Shown piece by piece: positions 43,596-53,404 of a DNA stretch of 64,000 nucleotides. The notes beneath the pieces are model-generated. The model did not search any database. It had not been told where the DNA came from and saw only the letters and a list, made by a program, of their open reading frames with translations. The position numbers were made by a program, and so were the translations under genes. The stretch is from an uncultured Muribaculaceae bacterium (lineage in GTDB: Bacteria; Bacteroidota; Bacteroidia; Bacteroidales; Muribaculaceae): NCBI GenBank assembly GCA_902494515.1, contig CABUTS010000002.1, forward strand, positions 22,643 through 86,642. Reading direction: 5' to 3'. Each line of letters starts with the position of its first letter. Positions within the stretch are counted from its first letter, which is position 1.

Positions 43596-45020
43596 ATGTT
43601 ATTCGAAGACTTTGACTTAAGCGACGACCTTCTCGACGCTCTCGACGCAATGCAGTTCCGGGAGTGCACTCCGATTCAGGAGAAGGCCATCCCGGTGGTG
43701 CTCGACCGCCGCGACCTGATCGCCATCGCCCAGACCGGCACGGGCAAGACGGCGGCTTATCTGCTGCCGGTCATCGACCTTCTGGCCGAAGTGCCTGAGG
43801 CCGAGGGATATGTGAACTGTCTGATTATGGCGCCGACCCGCGAGTTAGCGCAGCAGATCGAGCGGCAGATGGACGGCTTCGGCTACTACCTCCCCCTGTC
43901 GAGCATCGCCGTATACGGCGGCACCGACGGGGCGGAATTCGCCCGCCAGCAGCGCGGCATGCGTCAGGGTGCCGACGTGGTGATCGCCACTCCGGGGCGC
44001 CTCGAGGCACTCCTGCAGATGGGGGGCATCGACCTCTCGAAAGTGCGGCACTTCATCCTCGACGAAGCCGACCGAATGCTCGACATGGGCTTCTACGACG
44101 ACATCATGTCCATAGCCAAACTCCTCCCCGAAGAGCGCCAGACACTCCTCTTCTCGGCCACCATGCCTCCGAAAATCCGCAAGCTCGCCCAGTCGATTCT
44201 CCGCGACCCCATAGAGGTGAAAATCGCCCCCTCGCGGCCCGTCGAGAAGATCAAGCAGTCTGCAATCTTCTGCTACGAAGACGACAAACAGCGCATCCTC
44301 ACCGACATCCTGAAATCGCGTAAAGGCCAGCGAATCATCGTGTTCGCAGCCTCGAAGCACGGTGTCCGCGACCTGGCCCGCGACCTTCGCCGCGTCGGAA
44401 TCAAAGCCGCCGAAATCCACTCCGACCTCGACCAGGCCCAGCGCGACGAAACCATCCGCGGCTTCCGCTCAGGCCGAATCGAAGTCATCGTGGCTACCGA
44501 CCTGCTCGCCCGTGGCATCGACATCGACGAAGTTATGCTCGTGGTGAACTTCGACGTTCCCCGCGAACCGGAGGACTACGTGCACCGCGTAGGGCGCACC
44601 GCCCGCGCCAACGCCGACGGCGAGGCCATCACCCTTGTCGGGCCGCGCGACCGCCGCGCCTTCTCGCGCGTGGAATCCACCCTGAAAATCTCCATCCCGG
44701 CCGAAAACCGCCCCTCCTCCGCCCCCCGCTCCAACAAGCCCTCCCCCTCCAAGCCCTCCGGCTCCAAAAAAACCTCCTCTCAGCGAGGCAAAGCCCCTTC
44801 CTCTCATCGAGCTAAAAACTCCTCCGGATCCAAAGCCCCCGCCGGCTCCACCCAGGCCGCCGAATCTGATTATTTGTCTCCGGCTCCGAGCTTCAGTTCG
44901 CCCTCCGGCTCCAAATCTTCCGGCTCCAATAAGCCCTCCGGCTCCCGTTCACGAAGCCGAAACCGCGGTCACCGCTCCGGACCCAAACCGGGCCCCACCC
45001 CATCCGATTCCAACAATTGA
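43596..45020 (+). CDS. DEAD-box RNA helicase, RhlE-type
   Basis: 474 residues. The helicase core (1-370) has the Q motif (FRECTPIQEKAIP), AQTGTGKT, PTRELAQQ, DEAD in ILDEADRMLDMGF, SAT and HRVGRTARA. The ~100-residue tail is low-complexity Ser/Lys/Pro/Gly (GSKSSGSNKPSGSRSRSRN), typical of RNA-binding extensions. It probably acts in ribosome assembly or RNA decay. The start fits the family N-terminus exactly. Confidence 0.95.
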   Translation: MLFEDFDLSDDLLDALDAMQFRECTPIQEKAIPVVLDRRDLIAIAQTGTGKTAAYLLPVIDLLAEVPEAEGYVNCLIMAPTRELAQQIERQMDGFGYYLPLSSIAVYGGTDGAEFARQQRGMRQGADVVIATPGRLEALLQMGGIDLSKVRHFILDEADRMLDMGFYDDIMSIAKLLPEERQTLLFSATMPPKIRKLAQSILRDPIEVKIAPSRPVEKIKQSAIFCYEDDKQRILTDILKSRKGQRIIVFAASKHGVRDLARDLRRVGIKAAEIHSDLDQAQRDETIRGFRSGRIEVIVATDLLARGIDIDEVMLVVNFDVPREPEDYVHRVGRTARANADGEAITLVGPRDRRAFSRVESTLKISIPAENRPSSAPRSNKPSPSKPSGSKKTSSQRGKAPSSHRAKNSSGSKAPAGSTQAAESDYLSPAPSFSSPSGSKSSGSNKPSGSRSRSRNRGHRSGPKPGPTPSDSNN

Positions 45021-45026
45021 CCATCC

Positions 45027-45066
45027 CAGCCGGCCCCGCCCCCGCGGAGGCCGGCTGTCTTTTTCT
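45027..45066 (+). terminator. Rho-independent terminator after the helicase gene
   Basis: The arms CAGCCGGCC and GGCCGGCTG with a 13-base loop are followed by TCTTTTT. Confidence 0.85.
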
Positions 45067-45189
45067 GATACCTAATTATGATTAGCCGCCGGGGAGAGCG
45101 GCGTCCAAGGGGGATATTAACCTTTACCTACTATCCGGTATTTTGCCTACAAAGGGCCGAAAAATTTTTGTTATTCGGACTGAATCCGC

Positions 45190-45197
45190 TAATTTTG
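45190..45197 (+). promoter_or_regulatory. -7 box of the envelope locus
   Basis: TAATTTTG ends 5 bases before ATG 45203 and 32 before ATG 45230; the spacing favours 45230 as the receptor start. Confidence 0.55.
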
Positions 45198-45229
45198 CAG
45201 CGATGGAAAAGGTAAAAGCAATCAAAATT

Positions 45230-47923
45230 ATGCGGCTTACAGCGCTTCTGGCGGTCATTTCGGGCTCGCCGATGTCGCTTTTTCCCCTCTCCTCCCCCAC
45301 TGCAAAAAATCAACTTCCGCCTGCCGCGAAGGACTCGGTCGCCGCTCCACGGACTGATTCCCTGGCCGCCCGCCAAACCACCCGGATTGATTCCCTGCTG
45401 GCTTACTACGACAGCATCGAAAACGCCATCGAAGCGAAAAAACAGCTCGGCGAAGTCGTGGTGACCGCCCGCGAAAGCCGCGGGGTGACATCGTCGTCGG
45501 TCATTGACCGCCAGGCGATGGCCCACTTGCAGCCCTCCTCCTTCTCCGACCTCCTTGAACTCCTCCCCGGCCATATCTCCGCCGACCCGCAGATGGGCCA
45601 GGCCAACCTGATTTCGCTCCGCGAAGCCTCACAACCCTCCTCCGACTATTACTCCACCTCGTCGCTCGGCACCTCCTTCGTCATCGACGGCGTCCCGGTC
45701 AACACCTCCGCCGAGCTGCAGCGCACCCCGGTCAGCGACTACGCCGGACGCCTCTCCACCGGCAAGGGTGTCGACATGCGCTCCCTCTCCACTGACGACA
45801 TCGAAAGCGTCGAAGTCATCCGCGGCATCCCCTCGGCCGAATACGGCGAAGTCACCTCCGGAGTGGTCAATATCCGGCGCAAAAGCGGCGTCACCGGACT
45901 CGAAGCCCGCTTCAAAGCCGATATGCAGAGCCAGCTTTTCTACGTCGGCAAAGGCTTCGCCCTGAACAAAAACGCCGCCGGAGCCTCAACCGCCGGTAAC
46001 GCTGCCGGAAACGCCGCCGGAAACCACATCCTCAACCTCTCGGCCGACTACCTCGACAGCCGCATCGACCCGCGCAACGCCCGCGACAACTTCAGGCGCG
46101 TAAACCTCTCGGCCCGAGGCAATTTCAGTTTCCGTTCCTCCCGGTTCGCCACGACACTTACCACCTCGCTGACCTACACAGGCACCTTCGAGCGCGACTT
46201 CAACGACCCGGACCTCACCGTCAACAACACCATCGACAAATACCGTCAGGACCGCAACGCCCTCAGCTGGCAGGGTGTCCTGAACCTCCGGGCCCTCAAA
46301 TCCCCGGTATTCAACGGCCTGACTCTCACCGCCGGCCTATCCTACGCCGACGAACACCTCGCCCAGCAGCGCACCGTCGCCTCCTCGCGCATCTACCCGA
46401 TGCCGGTATCCACAAAGCCCGGCTCCTGGAACGTCGGTTTCCTCCCGATGCTATATCTCGCCGACTACGACGTCTACGGCAAACCGCTGACCGCCTGCGT
46501 CAAGGCCGCCACCCGCCTGCGTCTGAACTTCGGTAAGTTTGAAAACCAGCTCCGCGCCGGGGCCGAATGGAACTTCTCCAAGAACCTCGGCCGCGGTGAG
46601 GTCTATGACCTCGAGCGTCCGTTGGTGGCCGGAAACACCTCGCGACCACGCCCGTTCCGCGACGTCCCCGCCATGAACCAGCTTTCGGCCTACGCTGAAC
46701 TTGTCACCGAGGTCACCGTCGCCGAACAGAGGCTGCAGCTCCAGGCCGGCGTCCGCGAAACCCAGCTTCTCGGTCTCCCCACGGACTATTACCTCCATCT
46801 CCGCCCCTATTTCGACCCCCGCGTAAACCTGAAATACACCTCCTCGCCCGTAGCCATGTTCGGCGAATATGTCACCTTCGAGGCTGCCGGCGGTTTCGGC
46901 TGGCACACCAAGATGCCCGTGTCCGCGTACCTCTACCCCGACCCGAAATACACCGACTTCGTCCAGCTCAACTACTACCACAACGACGAACAATACCGCG
47001 TGGTGAATGTCCGCACCTTCGTCGACGACCTCGCGAACCCAGGTCTGAAGGCCGCCCGCAACTTCAAATGGGAAGTACGCGGCGACATCTTCTGCAACGG
47101 CAACCGTCTGTCGGTCACCTACTTCCGCGAGAAAATGACCGACGCCTTCCGCATGGCTCCGGAGCTTCGCCTTTATGAATATCTCCTCTACGACGCCACG
47201 GGCTACGACCCTGCAGCCCCGGGCGCCAAGCCGCTCCCCGAAGGGCTCCCCGCCACCGTCGAGAAGCGCGTCAACCTCCTGAGCAAACCCTCCAACTCCT
47301 CCTCGATCAGGAAGGAAGGGATCGAGTTCTCCCTCTCCTCACGCCGTTTTCCGCGGCTCCATACCCGCCTGACGGTGAACGGCGCATGGTTCCGCACGAC
47401 CTTCGCCAACTCCGGACCACTCTGGTACAAGCCGTCAATTATCGTCAACAACAAGGAGCTGCAGTATGTCGGCCTATACGACGACCGCGACGGTCACGTC
47501 AGCCAGTCGTTCAATGCCAACCTCACCCTCGACACCGACCTTCCCCGCCTGGGTCTGAACCTCTCGCTGACGATGCAGAATGTATGGTTCACATCAACCA
47601 GACAGCTGCGCCGCAGCGGCATACCGATGGGCTATGTCGGCGAAGACTTGGTCTACCACGTCTGGGACCCGGCCGATTCCTCCGACCCCTACCTCAGCCA
47701 GCTCATCCGCCGCTACTCCCCCTCGGCCTTCGACGAGAACCGCATCCCCTACGCCTCGAATTTCAACCTCAAGGCCACCAAGAAGCTGCTCAACGACAAG
47801 CTGATGATTGCGCTGTTCGTGAACCGGATCATCAGCATCACCCCCGACTATGAGCTCTACGGCGTGGTTCACCGCCGATATTCCTCCCCCTATTTCGGCA
47901 TGGAGCTGAACCTGAAACTTTGA
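45230..47923 (+). CDS. TonB-dependent receptor of the DUF4876 locus
   Basis: 897 residues from the preferred ATG 45230 (signal MRLTALLAVISGSPMS); ATG 45203 would add 9. After a linker rich in Asp-Ser pairs, the plug spans about 70-220 (LGEVVVTARES, SFVIDGVPVNTSAE, DIESVEVIRGIPSAEYGEVTSG). The barrel ends FGMELNLKL. There is no carboxypeptidase-like N-domain, unlike SusC. A stretch AGNAAGNAAG near 255-275 is a small repeat. It heads a six-gene run, so it probably imports the substrate handled by those partners. Confidence 0.88.
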   Translation: MRLTALLAVISGSPMSLFPLSSPTAKNQLPPAAKDSVAAPRTDSLAARQTTRIDSLLAYYDSIENAIEAKKQLGEVVVTARESRGVTSSSVIDRQAMAHLQPSSFSDLLELLPGHISADPQMGQANLISLREASQPSSDYYSTSSLGTSFVIDGVPVNTSAELQRTPVSDYAGRLSTGKGVDMRSLSTDDIESVEVIRGIPSAEYGEVTSGVVNIRRKSGVTGLEARFKADMQSQLFYVGKGFALNKNAAGASTAGNAAGNAAGNHILNLSADYLDSRIDPRNARDNFRRVNLSARGNFSFRSSRFATTLTTSLTYTGTFERDFNDPDLTVNNTIDKYRQDRNALSWQGVLNLRALKSPVFNGLTLTAGLSYADEHLAQQRTVASSRIYPMPVSTKPGSWNVGFLPMLYLADYDVYGKPLTACVKAATRLRLNFGKFENQLRAGAEWNFSKNLGRGEVYDLERPLVAGNTSRPRPFRDVPAMNQLSAYAELVTEVTVAEQRLQLQAGVRETQLLGLPTDYYLHLRPYFDPRVNLKYTSSPVAMFGEYVTFEAAGGFGWHTKMPVSAYLYPDPKYTDFVQLNYYHNDEQYRVVNVRTFVDDLANPGLKAARNFKWEVRGDIFCNGNRLSVTYFREKMTDAFRMAPELRLYEYLLYDATGYDPAAPGAKPLPEGLPATVEKRVNLLSKPSNSSSIRKEGIEFSLSSRRFPRLHTRLTVNGAWFRTTFANSGPLWYKPSIIVNNKELQYVGLYDDRDGHVSQSFNANLTLDTDLPRLGLNLSLTMQNVWFTSTRQLRRSGIPMGYVGEDLVYHVWDPADSSDPYLSQLIRRYSPSAFDENRIPYASNFNLKATKKLLNDKLMIALFVNRIISITPDYELYGVVHRRYSSPYFGMELNLKL

Positions 47924-47930
47924 ATAGAAA

Positions 47931-47962
47931 CTCATCAACTCACCAACTCATCAACTCATCAA
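47931..47962 (+). repeat. 8-bp tandem repeat before the DUF4876 gene
   Basis: Four copies of CTCATCAA (the second with one change) fill the short gap between the receptor stop and the ATG at 47970. Confidence 0.85.
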
Positions 47963-47969
47963 CACTCAT

Positions 47970-49193
47970 ATGAAAAAATTCCACAGCCTTGTCCTCAGCG
48001 CCCTCCTGATTGGCGCCGTGGTCACCTCCTGCTCCGACTCCGGCGAGCCCGCAGAGGCGAAAGTCGACGTCACCGTCAGCAACACCCTCCCCGACGACTT
48101 CACCGGCGCTGCCGTAAGCTCCGCCTCGATGACCTTCACCGAGTTGAACACCCGGCAGTCCTCCACCTTCACCTTCGACGGCGCCGATGCTGTCTGGGAA
48201 ATCGACCTCGCCCCCGGTCTCTATGACTACACCGGCGAAATCAACTACACCTCCACCCTGCCGGACGGGTCCGAAAAAGCCTGGCGCCTCCGCGCAGTCG
48301 GGAACTCCGTGAACGTTGTCCGGAGCACCGCAATCACCCCCTCATGGTTCAAGGCTTCGCTCAACAGCGAAGGTTTGATTATCAGCGAAATCTACGCCAC
48401 CGGCTCACCGAAGGCCGACGGCAAGTCGGGTTTGCGCGACGCTTATATCCGTATCTATAACAACTCCTCCGAGACCCTCTACGCCGACGGTCTGGGCTTC
48501 GTTGAGTCCGACTTCACCAACTCCACCGCCAGCGACTACCAGATTCTGACCCCGGCCAACGACCGCAGCGTCAACTTCACCGTCGGCGCCGTATGGGTGA
48601 TTCCCGGCAACGGACAGGATGTGCCCATAGCTCCCGGAGAGTACATCACCATCGCCGATCAGGCCATCGACTGGAGCGAGCAGGTCAGCGGTGCCCTCGA
48701 CCTCACCGGCGCCGACTTCGAATGGTATGACAACCACGCCATGGATACCGACAATCCCGCCGTCGCCAACCTCGACAAGTGGTTCTCCTACTCCGCGACC
48801 ATCTGGATCATGAACAACCAGTGTCTCAAGTCCTACGCGCTCGTGCGTTTCCCGCAGGGCACAACCGCCGAAAGCTACCTTGCCGGATACAAGGGTGAAT
48901 ACGACTACATCTCCACCACCGGCTCGCAGATGCACAAGTCCAAAGCCTACCTCATCCCCAACGGCTGGATCATCGACGGTGTGAACCTGAGCAACAGCGA
49001 GCAGTTTGTGCGCGGCGCTCTCGCCCCCTCGATTGACTCCTCCTACGCTTCGGTTTCCGACAAAAAATCCGACCCGAACCGTTTCGGCCGGAAGTTCGTG
49101 CGCAAAACCTCCTACACAGCCCCCGACGGACGCGTTGTCCTTCAGGACACCGACGATTCCGCCGCCGACTTCCAGCTGGTTTCCGTAAAATAA
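47970..49193 (+). CDS. DUF4876 lipoprotein
   Basis: 407 residues. A lipoprotein signal (LVLSALLIGAVVTSC) is followed by a beta-rich DUF4876 domain (VDVTVSNTLPDDFTGAAV, ISEIYATGSPKADGKSG, YIRIYNNSSETLYADGLGF, VWVIPGNGQDVPIAPGE). The second half resembles lamin-tail-like beta sandwiches. It is predicted on the outer membrane, facing the outside or the periplasm. It is found next to TonB receptors and DUF6850 proteins in other Bacteroidetes; no biochemical role is known to me. Confidence 0.85.
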   Translation: MKKFHSLVLSALLIGAVVTSCSDSGEPAEAKVDVTVSNTLPDDFTGAAVSSASMTFTELNTRQSSTFTFDGADAVWEIDLAPGLYDYTGEINYTSTLPDGSEKAWRLRAVGNSVNVVRSTAITPSWFKASLNSEGLIISEIYATGSPKADGKSGLRDAYIRIYNNSSETLYADGLGFVESDFTNSTASDYQILTPANDRSVNFTVGAVWVIPGNGQDVPIAPGEYITIADQAIDWSEQVSGALDLTGADFEWYDNHAMDTDNPAVANLDKWFSYSATIWIMNNQCLKSYALVRFPQGTTAESYLAGYKGEYDYISTTGSQMHKSKAYLIPNGWIIDGVNLSNSEQFVRGALAPSIDSSYASVSDKKSDPNRFGRKFVRKTSYTAPDGRVVLQDTDDSAADFQLVSVK

Positions 49194-49194
49194 T

Positions 49195-50562
49195 ATGCTC
49201 CGACAACTGCTCCTGATATCGCTGACGGTCGGTCTCCCGGTGCTCGCCGCCGCCCGGGAGGCCAACCCGGCGCTGCTCCCCTTCATAGCCGACGCCTCCC
49301 GCACCGAGGCCTCAGTCGCCGTCGATTATCGCGACGCCGACGACACCAGCCCGGTGCAGCTCGGATCCGGTCAAACCCTCGGCCGGTTTTCCGCCGAGAC
49401 GTTCCAGCGCATCGGCCGCAACGCTGCCGTCCACGGCGACGCCTCCTTCACCTTCGGCAAAATCCGGGAGGTCCGCTGGAACAATTGCGCCGACTTCCAC
49501 CTCGTCGGGCCCTATGTTCTTGGGGATTCCGTCGGCGGCGACCTCTCGCGCAAGGCTTACACCTTCTCGGGAGCATACGCCGCAGCCGCAGGCCGATGGA
49601 GCTGGGGGGCCGGGGCCGGGTACCGCGCCCAGATAGACTATCGCGGCCACGACCCGCGTCTGCGCATCATCGTTTCCGACCTCGACATCACCGCCGGCGG
49701 CTCTTATTCGTTTTCCAAAGTCCGCATCGGCGTTTCCGCCGGGCTGCGGGTCTACAACCAGACCTCCGACCTTAAGTTCTACAACCCGCTGAACGACATC
49801 CGGACCTACGCCCTGACCGGCCTCGGCTCCTTCTACCCCCGCTTTTCCGGCAATTCCTCGGAGAACACCGCCTATCAGGGAATCGGCTGGAACGCCGGGA
49901 TGCAGCTCAGGCTGCCTTCAGCGGATTCAATGAGCCAAAGGCGCGCCCCTGCGGGGTTCTCCTGTTCCGCCGACCTGTTTGCTTCGGGAATCACCATCAG
50001 CGAGATTCTCCGCGACTTCAACAACCTGACTCTGGCCAGGACCGCGAACCTGACTTTCGGCGGTAACGTCCGGATTGTCAGGGGATTCGGCAGCTGGAGC
50101 GCCGGTGCTGAAATCTCGGCGCACCACCGCTCGAAGGAGGGCACCGAGAATCTGTTCGGGTCCTCCTCAGGCAACAGCTACGAGGTTATCGGCTCGCGCA
50201 AGAACTACACCCTCGGCGAATTCAGCGCCGGGCTGGCTCTCCCCCTCCGCTTTTACCAGGGTGCAAACGAGTTCGCGGTCAGGCCCTCGGTCGCCTATAG
50301 CCGACTGACAGAGAAGCTGTTATCGCCCCGCCGCGAGCTTACCTCCGATGCGTTCACTCCGGCGCTGGAGCTGCGATGGGTCCGTCCGCTCAGCGGCCGC
50401 TGCAGCTTTGCCATCGATCTCCGCGGCAGCTACGCCATCGCCGGCAACGCCAGAATGAACCTCTTCGGCCAGAGCCCAGAAGCCATCCTATCCCCCGACC
50501 TGCTGCACAACCTCCTCGCCACTGGTCACGCCGCCAGCCTCTCTTTCTCTGTAATCTTCTGA
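49195..50562 (+). CDS. DUF6850-family outer-membrane beta-barrel protein
   Basis: 455 residues with a signal (LLLISLTVGLPVLAAA). The mature part has many alternating beta strands (FSKVRIGVSAGLRVY, WSAGAEISAHHRS) and ends with a terminal aromatic (HAASLSFSVIF), as expected for a barrel. Its start overlaps the stop region of the DUF4876 gene by spacing of one base, so the pair is translationally coupled. Function unknown. Confidence 0.8.
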   Translation: MLRQLLLISLTVGLPVLAAAREANPALLPFIADASRTEASVAVDYRDADDTSPVQLGSGQTLGRFSAETFQRIGRNAAVHGDASFTFGKIREVRWNNCADFHLVGPYVLGDSVGGDLSRKAYTFSGAYAAAAGRWSWGAGAGYRAQIDYRGHDPRLRIIVSDLDITAGGSYSFSKVRIGVSAGLRVYNQTSDLKFYNPLNDIRTYALTGLGSFYPRFSGNSSENTAYQGIGWNAGMQLRLPSADSMSQRRAPAGFSCSADLFASGITISEILRDFNNLTLARTANLTFGGNVRIVRGFGSWSAGAEISAHHRSKEGTENLFGSSSGNSYEVIGSRKNYTLGEFSAGLALPLRFYQGANEFAVRPSVAYSRLTEKLLSPRRELTSDAFTPALELRWVRPLSGRCSFAIDLRGSYAIAGNARMNLFGQSPEAILSPDLLHNLLATGHAASLSFSVIF

Positions 50563-50577
50563 AAACAAATGATATAA

Positions 50578-51504
50578 ATGGAAAATATAATCTCCGTACG
50601 GAATCTCTCGCAGCGCTATGGCCACGGACGGCAGATCTACGAGAACCTCTCGTTTGACGTCCCCCGCGGCTCCCTCCTCGGGCTGCTCGGGAAAAACGGC
50701 ACCGGGAAAACCACCACCATCAACATCCTGATGGGGTTCCTGAAGCCGCAGTCGGGCCATTGCTCGATTTTCGGCGAGGAAATCACCGCGCTCCGTCCCG
50801 AAACCCGGGCCCGAATCGCCCTGCTGCTCGAAGGCCACGTCCAGTATTCCTTCATGACCATCGCCGGCATCGAGAAATTCTACTCCCGGTTCTACCCCCG
50901 CTGGAACCGCGACGCCTACTACGGCCTGATGGAGAAGCTCCGCGTCTCCCCCGGCCAGAAAATTTCCTCGATGTCCAACGGCCAGCGCTCGCAGGTGGCC
51001 CTCGGTCTGATTCTCGCCCAGAACGCCGACCTGTTGGTGCTCGACGACTTCTCGCTCGGCCTTGACCCAGGCTACCGCCGTCTGTTCGCCGACTACCTCC
51101 GCGAGTTCGTCAAAGCCGAAGGGAAAACCGTATTCATGACCTCCCACATCATCCAGGACCTCGAGCGCCTGATCGACGACTGCATCATCCTCGATTACGG
51201 TAAAATCCTGACCCATAAGCCGGTAAAGGAGCTGATGTCCACCCTTCATCTCTATACCCTCCCCTGCCCCGAGACGCCCGGTCCTGTGGCGCCCGGTCCT
51301 GTGGCGCCCGTTCTCGGGCGCTCCGCCCCGGATGGGATTTACGCCCCCTGGGAATCCGCCGGGGCCATCGAGTTCCATAGCTTCCTTCCCGAAGCCGAAG
51401 TCGCCGCCCGCCTCCGGCAGGCCGGCATCCCCGCCGACGGCCTGATTTCCAGCCCCATAGCATCCCTCGAGGACGCCTTCATCGGCCTCACCGGCCGCTA
51501 TTGA
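50578..51504 (+). CDS. ABC transporter ATP-binding protein
   Basis: 308 residues. Walker A GKNGTGKTTT, signature MSNGQRSQ (variant of LSGGQ) and Walker B LLVLDDFSLGLD, in which the catalytic Glu is Asp. The last ~90 residues form a C-terminal domain with a Pro-rich insert (GPVAPGPVAP) encoded by a 15-bp DNA repeat at about 51274-51310. It belongs to the YtrB/ABC-2 exporter-type ATPases. It pairs with the permease 19 bases downstream. Confidence 0.9.
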   Translation: MENIISVRNLSQRYGHGRQIYENLSFDVPRGSLLGLLGKNGTGKTTTINILMGFLKPQSGHCSIFGEEITALRPETRARIALLLEGHVQYSFMTIAGIEKFYSRFYPRWNRDAYYGLMEKLRVSPGQKISSMSNGQRSQVALGLILAQNADLLVLDDFSLGLDPGYRRLFADYLREFVKAEGKTVFMTSHIIQDLERLIDDCIILDYGKILTHKPVKELMSTLHLYTLPCPETPGPVAPGPVAPVLGRSAPDGIYAPWESAGAIEFHSFLPEAEVAARLRQAGIPADGLISSPIASLEDAFIGLTGRY

Positions 51505-51523
51505 AATCCAAATCTCCCACCCA

Positions 51524-52195
51524 ATGAACAAAGCAATTTTCTATAAAGAATACCTCAAACTGAGGGTGCCGCTGATCATCTGCCTGCTTGGCGGCGTGCT
51601 TCTGGCAGTCTACGCCATCCTGCGCATCAACCGCGTGGTCGCCACCCACGGCGTCGAGCACGTATGGCTGATAATGCTGATGAAGGACCAGCTGTTTGTC
51701 GACTCCGTCAAGTACTTCCCCCCGCTCTGCGGACTGGTGCTCGCCATCGCCCAGATGCGCCCCGAGATGCAGGCCAAACGCCTGAAGCTCACCCTCCATC
51801 TCCCGGTCTCCAACAACCGTGTGATCCTGACCATGCTCTCCGCCGGCTTCGCCGCCTGCCTGCTGGTTTTCGCCCTGCAGTTCATGACCATAATCCTCTA
51901 TTACAGCGGGATAATCGCCCCCGAAATGACCTGGCGCGTGGCCCTGAGCATGCTGCCGTGGTACATCGCCGGACTCACGGCCTACTGCTTCACCTGCGCC
52001 GTCTGTCTCGAAGGCCGACGGATGCGCCGCGTGGTCCTCGGCCTCTGCGGATTCGCCCTGGTGTCAGTGTTTTACTTCCAGGATTCCCCCGAGGCATACA
52101 ACGGGATGCTCCTCTGGGCACTCTTCGCCGCCCTGCTCCTCCCGCTGCTGAGCATCGTTTCCGTCAACCGTTTCAAACAAGGGCTAACTGACTGA
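51524..52195 (+). CDS. ABC-2-like permease
   Basis: 223 residues with six predicted membrane segments (LIICLLGGVLLAVYAIL, VILTMLSAGFAACLLVFALQF, WRVALSMLPWYIAGLTAYCF, WALFAALLLPLLSIVSV). The conserved cytoplasmic segment EMQAKRLKLTLHLPVSNNRV is typical of this permease family. It is the membrane partner of the ATPase. Confidence 0.83.
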   Translation: MNKAIFYKEYLKLRVPLIICLLGGVLLAVYAILRINRVVATHGVEHVWLIMLMKDQLFVDSVKYFPPLCGLVLAIAQMRPEMQAKRLKLTLHLPVSNNRVILTMLSAGFAACLLVFALQFMTIILYYSGIIAPEMTWRVALSMLPWYIAGLTAYCFTCAVCLEGRRMRRVVLGLCGFALVSVFYFQDSPEAYNGMLLWALFAALLLPLLSIVSVNRFKQGLTD

Positions 52196-52202
52196 TACAC
52201 TT

Positions 52203-53312
52203 ATGAACAAGTTCGCAAAAATCATATTCTGGTGCACCGTGGGGATTACACTCCTCTGGTTCCTCCCCTGGATCTACGCGCTCTGCACCCCCAGCGCCAC
52301 AGACGACCCCTTCTACGGCTTCTCCCCCGTCAGCAACGATTGGGTCAGCAGCAAAGACACCAACAAATCGCTCCGCGACTCGCTGCTGCCGCAGCTCTAC
52401 TACCGTCAGCTCTTAGCCGACGACCGTCTGCCCGACTCCCTCTGTGGCAAGGAGTTATCGGCCCACAATCTCCGCACCCACGAGGTGGTGTTCACCGTCG
52501 CTCCCCGCGAGATTGTGGCCCGCAAGCCCCGCGTGTGGATGATGATGGAGTCGATGCCGAAGACCGTCGACCTCGAGGACCCGAAGGAGGTGTTCCGCTT
52601 CACCGATGACGGGAGGATGGAGTTCGTCGACATCGCCACCAACGCTATAAACCCCTCGCGCTCAAAGCGTTTCACCGAAACCCTCAGGGCCCGCGGCTTC
52701 GCGTTCCCCGCCAAGTATCTCTCGGCCAACGTCACCTCCCGCAAGGCCTACGACGAGGGGTATCTGATGGTCGATGCCGACGGTAAGGTGTTCCACGTCA
52801 AGCAGCAGGTAGGGCGCCCCTATGTCGCTGCCGTGAAACTTCCCGACAGCGTCCGGGCCAGATACGCCTTCATCTGGGAACAGCCCGACCGCGACCTGCT
52901 CGGCATGATTGTCGACGAATCCGACCGCCCCTGGATTATTGAACACGACGGCTACCGCGCCATCCCCTTCCCCGACGGCGCCGGGACTTTCGACCCCGAG
53001 GCAGAATCCGCCACCGTGATGGGGAATCTCTTCAACCTCACCTGCCGGTTCAGCACCTCCGAGGGTTCCCGCTGGGTGGCCATCGACGCCGACGATTACC
53101 GGCTGCTCGACACGCTGACCTACCGGCGTCCGCGCCCCCGTGCCGCCGAAGTCGCCGACTACCTCTTCCCCGTAGTCCTCAACTACACATCAACTACCGA
53201 CTCCTTAGCTTACCCTCGGCTCGAACGCGTCTCGGCCAAAGCACTTCCCCTCTGGCTCCTCATCGCCGCCGCCGTCGGCTTCCTCGTCTGGCGCCGCCGC
53301 AAAATCAGTTAA
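52203..53312 (+). CDS. DUF4857 membrane-anchored protein
   Basis: 369 residues. N-terminal helix (IIFWCTVGITLLWFLPWIYAL) and C-terminal helix (LWLLIAAAVGFLVW RRRK) place the 290-residue middle outside the cytoplasm. DUF4857 is a Bacteroidetes family of unknown role seen with ABC transporters of this type. Its start is 7 bases after the permease stop. Confidence 0.85.
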   Translation: MNKFAKIIFWCTVGITLLWFLPWIYALCTPSATDDPFYGFSPVSNDWVSSKDTNKSLRDSLLPQLYYRQLLADDRLPDSLCGKELSAHNLRTHEVVFTVAPREIVARKPRVWMMMESMPKTVDLEDPKEVFRFTDDGRMEFVDIATNAINPSRSKRFTETLRARGFAFPAKYLSANVTSRKAYDEGYLMVDADGKVFHVKQQVGRPYVAAVKLPDSVRARYAFIWEQPDRDLLGMIVDESDRPWIIEHDGYRAIPFPDGAGTFDPEAESATVMGNLFNLTCRFSTSEGSRWVAIDADDYRLLDTLTYRRPRPRAAEVADYLFPVVLNYTSTTDSLAYPRLERVSAKALPLWLLIAAAVGFLVWRRRKIS

Positions 53313-53404
53313 ATCAGGCAAGCCATTGACCGACTGAATCCACGTGATTCATACTATTTTATCCAAATTTCCGTTAATAAATTGTTATCTAATTAAATAT
53401 CTTT

